Assembly (NCBI RefSeq): GCF_003259315.1
Contig: NZ_QLLT01000019.1
Span: forward strand, 62,001 to 126,000
Reading direction: 5' to 3'
From: Kitasatospora sp. SolWspMP-SS2h
Lineage (GTDB): Bacteria > Actinomycetota > Actinomycetes > Streptomycetales > Streptomycetaceae
Length of the DNA: 64,000 nucleotides
The position numbers were made by a program, and so were the translations under genes. The notes beneath the pieces are model-generated. The model did not search any database, was not told where the DNA came from, and worked only from the letters and a program-made list of their open reading frames with translations. Positions 35,224 to 43,747 of the stretch are shown here, piece by piece. Numbering within the stretch: position 1 is the first letter of the stretch; every line of letters begins with the position of its first letter.

Positions 35224-35463
35224 GGCGACTCCGGGGGGAGGGGCGGAGGGAACGGGAGCGCTCGGCGGCGCGGACGGCGCACTTCCGGCGGGGAGCGCCC
35301 ACTGTGCCGGGTGCGCCACGAGACCCGTCAAGGGATGCACCACTCCGCGCGCCGGATTCCACTGCCAGACAACTTTCCGGCCCGCGGCCGCCACCCCCGC
35401 CACGACACGCCCGCCACGACACGCCCACCACGACACGCCCACTACGACCCCGGAGCGAACACG
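35224..35463. other. Non-coding region with 14-bp tandem repeat
   Basis: No gene is seen. It includes the promoter of the GHL10 gene (minus) and, at 35401-35442, three tandem copies of CACGACACGCCCAC (the first copy has G for A at position 13), followed by a degenerate fourth. Confidence 0.5.
35401..35442. repeat. 14-bp tandem repeat, three copies
   Basis: CACGACACGCCCGC, CACGACACGCCCAC and CACGACACGCCCAC follow head to tail directly upstream of the anmK stub. Confidence 0.8.
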
Positions 35464-35534
35464 GTGAAAGCACTCGGCCTGGTGTCCGGCACCTCCACGA
35501 CGCGATCGACACCGCCGCGGCCGAAGGCACCTGA
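35464..35534 (+). pseudogene. anmK: 5' stub of anhydro-N-acetylmuramic acid kinase
   Basis: The GTG at 35464 (CGGAG eight bases upstream) starts VKALGLVSGTS, which is the AnmK N-terminus with its phosphate loop. After TCC (35494-35496) one base is missing, and the next frame continues HDAIDTAAAEGT before a stop at 35532-35534. Joined, the two halves give the expected SGTSHDAID motif of actinobacterial AnmK. No further AnmK homology is visible downstream, so about 24 codons remain of a roughly 380-codon gene. It would have phosphorylated 1,6-anhydroMurNAc to MurNAc-6-P, the MurQ substrate. Confidence 0.75.
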
Positions 35535-35773
35535 CGGTTCGACAGAGTGTCGGCCCCGCGCCGACCGGCATCGACGTCCCGTCCATCGCCGCGCACGCGG
35601 GCCCGCCCCTACGGTGGGGGCCCGCGGAGGACAGCGGCCCGTACCGGCCCACCGGTACGCCCCGCCCCGGACGGCAGCGCGGCCGACCGCCCCCGCGCAC
35701 CCGCACCGCAACCCCCCGTCTCCGGTACCCCCTTCCCGCCCCGCCGGCGGGAACCGAGAGGAACACAGCGGCC
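35535..35773 (+). other. Leader region of the second importer operon
   Basis: No gene is seen. GCGGGCCC (35597-35604) and GGGCCCGC (35618-35625) can form an 8-bp hairpin. GAGAGGAA lies about 12 bases before the ATG of the substrate-binding protein. Confidence 0.4.
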
Positions 35774-37408
35774 ATGCACAGACCCTCGCGCCCCGCGCGC
35801 TCGCTCCCGGCCCTCGCGGCCGCCACCGCCCTCGTCCTGGCGCTCACCGCCTGCGGCGGCACCGCGAGCGGCGGCAAGGAGTCCGCCGACGAGGGCCCCG
35901 GCACGCCCGGCGGCACCTACACCGTCGCCCTGACCGAGCCCAACCACCTGACGCCGGGACAGACCACCGACAGCTACGCGATCCAGGTCATCCAGGGCCT
36001 GTTCGACACCCCGGTCACCCTCGACCCGAAGGACGGCCACGTGCTGCCGCTGGCGGCCGCGTCGGTCGAGTCGACGGACCAGAAGGTCTGGACGGTCAAG
36101 CTCCGCCCGGACGGCGTGTTCCACAACGGCGAGAAGGTCACCGCGCAGAGCTTCGCGGACGCCTGGAACGCCGCCGCGTACGGCCCCAACGGCTGGGAGT
36201 CCAACTACTACTTCGCCCAGATCGAGGGCTACGCCGACCTCAACCCCGGCAAGGACCAGCAGCCCGGGTCCGACAAGCTGTCCGGCCTGAAGGTCGTCGA
36301 CGACACCACCCTCCAGGTCACGCTGTCCGCGCCGTTCAGCCAGTTCCCGATGATGCTGGCGTTCACCGCCTTCGCCCCGCTGCCCAAGGCCGCGTTCACC
36401 GACCCGAAGGCGTTCGACGCCCACCCGATCGGCAACGGCCCGTTCCAGATGGACGGCGACTGGGCGCACGACCAGCGGATCGCGCTGAAGAAGTCCCCCT
36501 CCTACGCGGGCAGCCGCACGCCGATGGCGGACGGCGTCACCTTCAAGATCTTCACCAGCAAGGACACCGCCTTCACCGAACTCCAGGCCGGCAACGTCGA
36601 CATCATGACGACCGTGCCCGCCGCCCGCGCCCCCGAGGCCAAGCGGACCTTCGGCGACCGCTACTCGGTCCGGCCCAGCGGCACCATGGACTACCTCGGC
36701 CTGCCGCTGTGGGACCCGCGCTTCAAGGACCCCGACCTGCGCCGCGCCCTCTCGATGGCCATCGACCGCCCCGGCGTCACCCAGGCCATCTACAACGGCG
36801 TCTTCAAGCCGGCCGACTCGATCGTCGCCCCGATGATCCCCGGCCACCGCGACGGCGCCTGCGGCGAGGCGTGCGCCTACGACCCGGCGAAGGCCAAGGC
36901 GCTGTTCGACGGGGCCGGCGGTTTCAGCGGCCCGCTGGAGCTGTACTTCTCCAACTCCGACCCCACGTACGAGCAGTGGATGACCGCCGTAGCCAACCAG
37001 CTCAAGCAGAACCTCGGCATCCAGGACATCACCTTCAAGAAGATGGCCTCCGCCGACCTCGGCCCGATCCTCAACAAGCGCCAGGGCACCGGCCCCTACC
37101 GCCAGAACTGGGTGATCGACTACCCGAGCATGCAGAACTACCTCGACGGCCTCTACAACCCGGACAACCGGATGGGCTGGAGCAACCCGCGGTTCGACGC
37201 GCTCCTCGCCCAGGGCAACGCCGCCCGGGACGGCAAGGACGGCCTGGCCGCCTACCAGCAGGCCGAGGACCTGGCCCTCCAGGAGATGCCGCTGATCCCG
37301 CTGTGGAACTGGCAGGACCAGTCGGCCTGGAGCGACAAGGTCGGCCACGTGCTGATCGACCCGTACGTCACCGGACTCCACCTCGACCAGGTCACCGTCC
37401 GGCACTGA
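35774..37408 (+). CDS. ABC transporter substrate-binding lipoprotein (SBP family 5), second importer
   Basis: Predicted 544-residue lipoprotein: signal MHRPSRPARSLPALAAATAL, then an LTAC lipobox (lipidated Cys about 30). SBP_bac_5 landmarks are EPNHLTPGQTTDSYAIQVIQ, VTLDPKDGHVLPLAA, VFHNGEKVTAQSFADAWNAA and LRRALSMAIDRPGVTQAIYN. It resembles oligopeptide-binding DppA/OppA more than the SBP near 20 kb does, with the ITFKKM and WVIDYPSMQNYL segments seen in actinobacterial OppA. Probable role: uptake of stem peptides or other oligopeptides. It is followed by a hairpin and then the permease genes. Confidence 0.93.
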   Translation: MHRPSRPARSLPALAAATALVLALTACGGTASGGKESADEGPGTPGGTYTVALTEPNHLTPGQTTDSYAIQVIQGLFDTPVTLDPKDGHVLPLAAASVESTDQKVWTVKLRPDGVFHNGEKVTAQSFADAWNAAAYGPNGWESNYYFAQIEGYADLNPGKDQQPGSDKLSGLKVVDDTTLQVTLSAPFSQFPMMLAFTAFAPLPKAAFTDPKAFDAHPIGNGPFQMDGDWAHDQRIALKKSPSYAGSRTPMADGVTFKIFTSKDTAFTELQAGNVDIMTTVPAARAPEAKRTFGDRYSVRPSGTMDYLGLPLWDPRFKDPDLRRALSMAIDRPGVTQAIYNGVFKPADSIVAPMIPGHRDGACGEACAYDPAKAKALFDGAGGFSGPLELYFSNSDPTYEQWMTAVANQLKQNLGIQDITFKKMASADLGPILNKRQGTGPYRQNWVIDYPSMQNYLDGLYNPDNRMGWSNPRFDALLAQGNAARDGKDGLAAYQQAEDLALQEMPLIPLWNWQDQSAWSDKVGHVLIDPYVTGLHLDQVTVRH

Positions 37409-37410
37409 CC

Positions 37411-37440
37411 GCCCGCGGCGGCCGGCGGGCCGCCGCGGGC
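37411..37440 (+). terminator. Intra-operon hairpin after the binding-protein gene
   Basis: GCCCGCGGCGGCC (37411-37423) pairs perfectly with GGCCGCCGCGGGC (37428-37440), loop of four. It starts three bases after the stop. Such hairpins often keep binding-protein mRNA in excess over the permease mRNA. Confidence 0.75.
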
Positions 37441-37516
37441 ACCCCGTACGCCCGTCCGCCCGGCCCCGGCACCCGCCCGGGCCCGGCGGGCCCCGACCCC
37501 CCGGGGGCAGCCTCCC

Positions 37517-38443
37517 ATGGGCAGATTCGTCGCCCGGCGCCTGCTGCACGCGATACCCGTGCTGCTGGCGACCACCTTCCTCATCTACGCCCTGGTGTTC
37601 GTCCTGCCGGGCGACCCGATCCAGGGCCTGGCCGGCGACCGGCCCGTCCCCCCGTCCGTGCTCGCCGAACTGCACCGGCGCTACCACCTGGACGACCCGC
37701 TGGTGGTGCAGTACGCCAAGTACCTGGGCGGCCTGCTCACCGGCGACTTCGGCACCACCCTCCGCGGCCAGCCGGTCGGCGAGGTGATCGCGCAGCGGTG
37801 GCAGGTGACCGTCCGGCTCGGACTGACCGCCTGGTTCTTCGAGGTCGTCCTCGGCATCGCCCTGGGCGTCTGGGCCGGCCTCAACAAGGGCCGCTGGGCC
37901 GACAACCTGGTGCTCGGCGCGACCACCGTGGTCATCGCGGTGCCCGTCTACATCGTCGGCTACCTGGCCCAACTCGTCCTGGGCGTCCGGCTCGGCTGGT
38001 TCCCGGTCTCCGGCGGCGACGCCGGCTGGCCCACCGCCTACCTGCTGCCCGGCCTGGTGCTGGCCTCCTTCGGCCTGGCCTACGTCGCCCGGCTCACCCG
38101 CGCCTCCCTGGTGGAGAACCTGCGCGCCGACTACGTGCGCACCGCCGACGCCAAGGGGCTCAGCCGCCGCCGGGTGGTGGTCGGGCACACGCTGCGCAAC
38201 TCGCTGATCCCGGTCGTCACCTTCCTCGGCGTGGAACTCGGCTCGCTGATGGCCGGGGCGATCGTCACCGAGTACATCTTCAACCTCCCCGGCATCGGCC
38301 AGCAGGTCTTCCAGTCGATCCAACTGCGCGAGGGCCCCACCGTGGTGGGCATCACCACCGCCCTGGTGCTGGTGTTCGTCCTGGCCAACCTGGTCGTCGA
38401 CGTCCTCTACGGCCTGCTCGACCCGAGGATCCGCCATGTCTAG
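37517..38443 (+). CDS. Opp/Dpp-type ABC permease (B-type), second importer
   Basis: Predicted 308-residue permease. N-terminal anchor RLLHAIPVLLATTFLIYALV, FVLPGDPIQGLAG, the segment HLDDPLVVQYAKYLGGLLTG, and the EAA loop DYVRTADAKGLSRRRVVVGH are typical. The C-terminus DPRIRHV is usual. It overlaps the next permease gene by eight bases. Confidence 0.93.
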   Translation: MGRFVARRLLHAIPVLLATTFLIYALVFVLPGDPIQGLAGDRPVPPSVLAELHRRYHLDDPLVVQYAKYLGGLLTGDFGTTLRGQPVGEVIAQRWQVTVRLGLTAWFFEVVLGIALGVWAGLNKGRWADNLVLGATTVVIAVPVYIVGYLAQLVLGVRLGWFPVSGGDAGWPTAYLLPGLVLASFGLAYVARLTRASLVENLRADYVRTADAKGLSRRRVVVGHTLRNSLIPVVTFLGVELGSLMAGAIVTEYIFNLPGIGQQVFQSIQLREGPTVVGITTALVLVFVLANLVVDVLYGLLDPRIRHV

Positions 38444-39374
38444 CCCCCACCCGCCGAGCCCGACCGGGGACCTGCTGCTGCCCGCCGCCGACCCCGACGC
38501 CGACGCGCCGCCGCAGGGCCCGCCCGCCTCGCTGAGCCGCGACGCCTGGCGGCAGCTGCGCTCCCGCCCGCTGGTGTGGGCCTGCCTGGCGGTGATCGCG
38601 CTGATCGGCCTGATGGCCACCGCCCCGGGCCTGTTCACCGCGCTGCTCACCGACGACGACGGCCGCTGCGAACTCGCCCGCTCCAAACTCGGCCCGACCG
38701 GCGGCCACCCCTTCGGCTACGACCTCCAGGGCTGCGACTACCTGGCGCAGGTCGTCCGGGGCAGCCGCCCCTCGCTGCTCGCCGGGATCGCGGTCACCGC
38801 CGGTGCGCTGCTGGTGTCGGTGGTGCTCGGCCTGGCGGCCGGCTTCTACGGCGGCTGGGTGGACAGCCTGCTCTCGCGCGCCACCGAGGTGGCCTTCGGC
38901 CTGCCGTTCGTCCTGGGCGCCACCGTCATCCTGGTCGCCTTCCCCCGGCACGGCCTGGGCGCGATGACGCTCGTCCTGGTCGCGCTCGGCTGGAGCACCA
39001 TGACCCGGGTGATGCGCTCCCAGGCCATCGCGGTCAGGGACGCCGACTACGTCCGGGCCGCCCGGATGGCCGGGGCCCGACCGGCCCGGCTGATGCTCCG
39101 GCACGTCCTGCCGAACGCGATCACACCGGTCGTCGTCGTGGCGATGCTCAACGTCGGCAACGTCATCTCCGGCGAGGCCACCCTCGACTTCCTCGGGGTC
39201 GGCCTCCAGTACCCGCAGGTCAGCTGGGGCCTGCAACTCAACACCGCGCAGAGCTACTTCCTCGACCACCCGCACCTGCTGGCCTTCCCCGCCCTGTTCC
39301 TGTCGGCCACCGTCCTGAGCTTCATCCTGCTCGGCGACGCGGTCCGCGACGCCTACGACCCGAAGCTGAGGTGA
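38436..39374 (+). CDS. Opp/Dpp-type ABC permease (C-type), second importer
   Basis: Predicted 312-residue permease. A cytosolic N-terminus with [14 protein letters not shown] leads to helix 1. The family segment [20 protein letters not shown] and the EAA loop [20 protein letters not shown], then HVLPN, are clear. Its stop overlaps the following ATPase start (GTGA at 39371). Confidence 0.93.
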   Translation: MSSPHPPSPTGDLLLPAADPDADAPPQGPPASLSRDAWRQLRSRPLVWACLAVIALIGLMATAPGLFTALLTDDDGRCELARSKLGPTGGHPFGYDLQGCDYLAQVVRGSRPSLLAGIAVTAGALLVSVVLGLAAGFYGGWVDSLLSRATEVAFGLPFVLGATVILVAFPRHGLGAMTLVLVALGWSTMTRVMRSQAIAVRDADYVRAARMAGARPARLMLRHVLPNAITPVVVVAMLNVGNVISGEATLDFLGVGLQYPQVSWGLQLNTAQSYFLDHPHLLAFPALFLSATVLSFILLGDAVRDAYDPKLR

Positions 39375-40405
39375 GCGCCCCCGTGCCCGCCGGTTCCCCG
39401 CCCGCGCCCCCGCTGCTGGAAGTGGACGACCTGCACGTCGAGTTCCGCACCCCGCGCGGCACCGTCCGGGCCGTCAACGGCCTCGGCTACACGCTGCACG
39501 CCGGACAGACCCTCGCCCTGCTCGGCGAGTCCGGCTCCGGCAAGTCGGTGGCCGCCCAGGCCGTCATGGGCCTGCTGCCGACCCCGCCCGCCCGGATCAC
39601 CCGCGGCGCCGTCCGCCTGCACGGCCGCGACCTGCTGCAACTCTCCGACGCCGAGCACCGCAAGGTCCGCGGCACCCGGATCGCCATGGTGTTCCAGGAC
39701 GCGCTGTCCGCGCTCAACCCGGTGCTCACCGTCGGCCACCAGCTCGGCGAGATGTTCCGCGTCCACCGCGGCCTCGGCCGCCGCGCCGCCCGGGCCCAGG
39801 CCGTCGCCCTGATGGACCGGGTCCGCATCCCCGCCGCCGCCCGCCGGGTCGACGACTACCCGCACCAGTTCTCCGGCGGCATGCGCCAGCGCGTCATGAT
39901 CGCCATGGCACTGGCCCTCGACCCCGAGGTCGTCATCGCCGACGAACCGACCACCGCCCTCGACGTCACCGTCCAGGCCCAGATCATGCGGCTGCTCGCC
40001 GACCTCCAGCGGGAGAGCGGCATGGGCCTGCTGCTGATCACCCACGACCTCGGCGTGGTCGCCTCCGTCGCCGACCGGATCACCGTCATGTACGCGGGGC
40101 GCGTCGTCGAGGAGTCCGACGCACCCCGCCTGTACGCCGCCCCCGCCCACCCCTACACCAGGGGACTGCTGGAGTCGGTGCCGCGCCTGGACCGCCCCGG
40201 CCGACGGCTGGTGCCCATCCCGGGCTCCCCGCCGGACCTCGCCCACCTGCCGTCCGGTTGCGCCTTCCACCCGCGCTGCGCCGCCGCCCGGGCCCGCTGC
40301 GCGGTGGAACGGCCCGCCCTGCTGCCCGTCGGCGGGGCGGCCGAGCAGCGCGGCAGCGCCTGCCACTTCACCGACGAGGTCCTGGCCCGAGGAGGACGAC
40401 CGTGA
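39371..40405 (+). CDS. Opp/Dpp-type ABC ATP-binding protein (D-type), second importer
   Basis: Predicted 344-residue ATPase. Walker [11 protein letters not shown]-loop [12 protein letters not shown], signature [15 protein letters not shown], Walker [17 protein letters not shown]-loop THDLGVV, and the C-terminal Opp segment [12 protein letters not shown], then [14 protein letters not shown]. Unlike the first importer, both Walker B motifs in this system are canonical. Confidence 0.93.
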   Translation: MSAPVPAGSPPAPPLLEVDDLHVEFRTPRGTVRAVNGLGYTLHAGQTLALLGESGSGKSVAAQAVMGLLPTPPARITRGAVRLHGRDLLQLSDAEHRKVRGTRIAMVFQDALSALNPVLTVGHQLGEMFRVHRGLGRRAARAQAVALMDRVRIPAAARRVDDYPHQFSGGMRQRVMIAMALALDPEVVIADEPTTALDVTVQAQIMRLLADLQRESGMGLLLITHDLGVVASVADRITVMYAGRVVEESDAPRLYAAPAHPYTRGLLESVPRLDRPGRRLVPIPGSPPDLAHLPSGCAFHPRCAAARARCAVERPALLPVGGAAEQRGSACHFTDEVLARGGRP

Positions 40406-41511
40406 GCACCGAGACCGGCGCCCCCGCCGACCCTGCCGCCGGCACCGCCCCGCACCCGCCACACCCGGACCCGGACCCGCCGATCCTGCGGGTGCGCGGC
40501 CTCACCAAGCACTACCCGCTCGGCCGCGGCCTGCTGCGCCGCCGCGGCGCGGGCGCCGTGCGGGCCGTCGACGGCGTGGACCTGGAGCTGCGCCGGGGCG
40601 AGACGCTCGGCCTGGTCGGCGAGTCCGGCTGCGGCAAGTCGACGCTGGCCTCCGTCCTCATGGGCATGGAGCACCCGAGCACCGGCACCGTCGAGATCGA
40701 CGGGCAGGACCTGTTCGCCCTGGACCGGCGGCAGCTGCACGCGCTGCGCCGCCGCATGCAGATGGTCCTGCAGGACCCGTACTCCTCCCTCGACCCGCGG
40801 ATGACCGTCGGCCGGATCGTCGCCGAGCCGCTGGACATCCACCCCGAGGTGCTGCCCCGCGACCGGCGCCGGGCCAGGGTCGCCGAACTCCTGCGCCTGG
40901 TCGGCCTGGACCCGGCCCACGCCGACCGCTACCCGCACCAGCTCTCCGGCGGACAGCGCCAGCGCGTCGGCATCGCCCGGGCGCTGGCGCTCGGCCCGGA
41001 ACTGCTGCTGTGCGACGAACCGGTCTCCGCGCTCGACGTCTCGGTCCAGGCCCAGGTCATGAACCTCCTCGCCGACCTGCGCGAACGCCTCGGCCTGGCC
41101 TGCCTGTTCATCGCGCACGACCTCGCGGTGGTGCAGTACCTCTGCGACCGGATCGCCGTCATGTACCTCGGACGGATCGTCGAGACCGGCACCCGCGAAC
41201 AGGTCTACGGCTCGCCCCACCACCCCTACACCCGGGCGCTGCTGGCGGCGGTGCCGGTGCCGGACCCGGCCCTGCGCGGCACGGCGGTCGAACTCCTGGA
41301 GGGCGACCTGCCCTCCCCGGCCGACCCGCCGTCCGGCTGCCGCTTCCGCACCCGCTGCCCGCAGGCGCAGGAGCGCTGCGCCCAGGAGGAACCCGCGCTG
41401 GCCGTGCGGCCCGGTGCCGGCCACCCGACGGCCTGCCACTTCCCGCTGCCCGCAGGGGCCGTACCGGCGCAGGGCACCGGCGCTGGCACCGTCACCAGCA
41501 AGGCCTCCTGA
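40402..41511 (+). CDS. Opp/Dpp-type ABC ATP-binding protein (F-type), second importer
   Basis: Predicted 369-residue ATPase. Walker [10 protein letters not shown], signature [15 protein letters not shown], Walker [17 protein letters not shown]-loop AHDLAVV, and C-terminal [12 protein letters not shown], then [15 protein letters not shown] Pro-rich N-terminal extension of about 25 residues precedes ILRVRGL. The GTG follows GAGGAGGA and overlaps the upstream stop. Confidence 0.93.
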   Translation: MSTETGAPADPAAGTAPHPPHPDPDPPILRVRGLTKHYPLGRGLLRRRGAGAVRAVDGVDLELRRGETLGLVGESGCGKSTLASVLMGMEHPSTGTVEIDGQDLFALDRRQLHALRRRMQMVLQDPYSSLDPRMTVGRIVAEPLDIHPEVLPRDRRRARVAELLRLVGLDPAHADRYPHQLSGGQRQRVGIARALALGPELLLCDEPVSALDVSVQAQVMNLLADLRERLGLACLFIAHDLAVVQYLCDRIAVMYLGRIVETGTREQVYGSPHHPYTRALLAAVPVPDPALRGTAVELLEGDLPSPADPPSGCRFRTRCPQAQERCAQEEPALAVRPGAGHPTACHFPLPAGAVPAQGTGAGTVTSKAS

Positions 41512-41647
41512 ACCGTCACCGGCAAGACCCCCTGACGGGGTGCCGCTCCCGCCCGGGGCCCGGCACCCGCACCACCGGTCCCGCCCGTCCGCGCGGACCG
41601 CCGCTCCGCCCCGACCCGTCATCCCCGTGACAAGGAGCACCGCCCCC

Positions 41648-43669
41648 ATGCCACAACCGTCCCAGCCGCCCGCCCGGTCCGCGCGCCGCGCCGCCCTCCG
41701 GGGCCGCACCGCGCTGGCGGCCGCGGCCGCCCTGCTGCCCGCCCTCGCCGTCGCCCCGCAGGCCCGGGCGGCCGAACCGGCTCCCGGCGGTGAGCGGGCC
41801 GCGGCCTTCACCGCCGCCGCCGCCGAGTACCACGTCCCGCTCCAGGTGCTGCTCGGCGTCTCCTACCTGGAGACCCGCTGGGACGCCCACGGCGGCGCCC
41901 CCAGCACCGACGCGGGCTACGGCCCGATGCACCTCACCGACGCCGCGGGCGCGCTCGCCGCGCTCCCGCACCACGGCGACGGCACCGGCGGGGGCGCCGC
42001 CGACGGCACCGGCGACCCGCGCGGCAAGGACGACGCCCCGCAGCACGTCGCCGAACCCCCGGCCGACCCGGCCGACGCCACCGCCCCCCGGCTGGAGACC
42101 CTGGCCGAGGCCGCCCTGCTCACCGGTGCCACCCCCCGGCAGCTCAGGACCGACCCGGCCGCGAACATCCGCGGCGGCGCCGCCCTGCTCGCCGCCCACC
42201 AGGCCGACCTCGGCGAGGGCCCCTCCGCCGACCCCGCCGCCTGGTACGGCGCGGTGGCCCGCTACTCCGGCGCGGACGACGAGGCCACCGCCCGCCAGTT
42301 CGCCGACGAGGTGTTCGAGGTGATCGCCGAGGGACAGGCCCGGCAGACCGACGCCGGCGGCGGCCGGGTCGCCCTCGCCGCCGCCAAGCTCACCCCCCGG
42401 GTCGAGCAGCTGCTCCGCCTGCACCTGCGGCACACCGCCGACGGCGCGGACTGCCCCGCCACCCTCGGCTGCGAGTGGGTCCCCGCCCCCTACCAGCAGC
42501 TCTCCGACGACCCCGGCGACTACGGCAACCACGACCTGTCCGACCGGCCGTTCAACCAGAAGATCGACTACATCGTCATCCACGACACCGAGACGCTCTA
42601 CGACCCGACCCTGAAACTGGTCCAGGACCCGACGTACGTCTCCTGGCACTACACGATCCGCTCCGCCGACGGCCACGTCGCCAACCACGTCGACCCCAAG
42701 GACGCGGCCTGGCACGCCGGCAACTGGTACGTCAACGCCAAGTCCGTCGGCATCGAGCACGAGGGCTTCCTCGCCCAGGGCGGCCAGTGGTACACCGAGG
42801 CGATGTACCGCAGCTCGGCGAAGCTGGTGCGGTACCTGGCCGGCAAGTACGGCGTCCCGCTGGACCGCGCGCACGTCGTCGGCCACGACGACGTCCCCGG
42901 CACCACCACCGGCACCATCCCCGGCATGCACCAGGACCCCGGCCCGTACTGGGACTGGGACCACTACTTCGACCTGCTCGGCCGCCCCTTCCGGGCCGTC
43001 GGCGACGCCCGGACCGCCGGACTCGTCACCATCGACCCCGACTACGCGGCCAACACCGAGCCCTACTACTGCGGCGACACCCCGGCCGACCCGTGCCCCG
43101 TGCACGGCTCCGCCTCGATCACCCTGCGCACCGCGCCGCGCGACGACGCCCCGCTGGTCACCGACATCGGCATCCGTCCGACCCCCGGCGACTGGTCGGT
43201 CTACAACCACGCCGCCCGGGTCAGCACCGGCCAGCAGTACGCCGTCGCCGACCGCTCCGGCGACTGGACCGCGATCTGGTACCTCGGCCAGCAGGGCTGG
43301 TTCCGCAACCCGGCCGCCGAGCCGACCGCCCTGCCCGCGCTCGGCCTGACCGTGGTCGCCAAGCCCGGCCGCACCTCGGTGCCGGTGTACGGCCGCGCCT
43401 ACCCGGAGGCGTCCGCCTACCCGGCCGGCATCACCCCGCAGGCGATCTCCCCGCTGCCCTACCGACTGCTCCCCGGACAGCGGTACGCCCTCGGCGGGGT
43501 CGTCCACGGCGAGTACTACTACTCCACCACCTTCGACCCGGCGAGCCACACCGTGGTCCGCGGCACCACCGTGTACTACCAGGTGCAGTTCGGCCAGCGG
43601 TTCATGTTCGTCAACGCCGACGACGTCCGGCTCGTACCGAGCTGGACGCCCGTTCCGACCGGCAGCTGA
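41648..43669 (+). CDS. Secreted N-acetylmuramoyl-L-alanine amidase with N-terminal lysozyme-like domain
   Basis: Predicted 673-residue exported wall enzyme. The signal (RSARRAALRGRTALAAAAAL, then PQARA) is Tat- or Sec-like. Residues about 45-230 look like a lytic-transglycosylase/lysozyme-like domain (YHVPLQVLLGVSYLETRWDA, then GYGPMHL and a later NIRGGAALLAAHQ). Residues about 305-440 are an Amidase_2/PGRP domain: IDYIVIHDTETLYD (zinc His), SWHYTIRSADGHVANHV, AWHAGNWYVNAKSVGIEHEG, and VGHDDVPGTTTG with a distal HQDPGP. The C-terminal part carries SH3-like repeats. It would detach stem peptides and perhaps cut glycans. It follows the importer operon by 136 bases. Confidence 0.88.
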   Translation: MPQPSQPPARSARRAALRGRTALAAAAALLPALAVAPQARAAEPAPGGERAAAFTAAAAEYHVPLQVLLGVSYLETRWDAHGGAPSTDAGYGPMHLTDAAGALAALPHHGDGTGGGAADGTGDPRGKDDAPQHVAEPPADPADATAPRLETLAEAALLTGATPRQLRTDPAANIRGGAALLAAHQADLGEGPSADPAAWYGAVARYSGADDEATARQFADEVFEVIAEGQARQTDAGGGRVALAAAKLTPRVEQLLRLHLRHTADGADCPATLGCEWVPAPYQQLSDDPGDYGNHDLSDRPFNQKIDYIVIHDTETLYDPTLKLVQDPTYVSWHYTIRSADGHVANHVDPKDAAWHAGNWYVNAKSVGIEHEGFLAQGGQWYTEAMYRSSAKLVRYLAGKYGVPLDRAHVVGHDDVPGTTTGTIPGMHQDPGPYWDWDHYFDLLGRPFRAVGDARTAGLVTIDPDYAANTEPYYCGDTPADPCPVHGSASITLRTAPRDDAPLVTDIGIRPTPGDWSVYNHAARVSTGQQYAVADRSGDWTAIWYLGQQGWFRNPAAEPTALPALGLTVVAKPGRTSVPVYGRAYPEASAYPAGITPQAISPLPYRLLPGQRYALGGVVHGEYYYSTTFDPASHTVVRGTTVYYQVQFGQRFMFVNADDVRLVPSWTPVPTGS

Positions 43670-43679
43670 GGCCGGTAGC

Positions 43680-43712
43680 GTGGGGGCCGACGGCCCGGCC
43701 GTCGGCCCCCAC
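43680..43712 (+). terminator. Terminator after the amidase gene
   Basis: GTGGGGGCCGACGG (43680-43693) pairs perfectly with CCGTCGGCCCCCAC (43699-43712), loop CCCGG. Outer GGCCGGT and ACCGGCC can extend the stem. Confidence 0.85.
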
Positions 43713-43747
43713 GACCGGCCCGACGGCCAGAGAGCCAGGACAGCACG

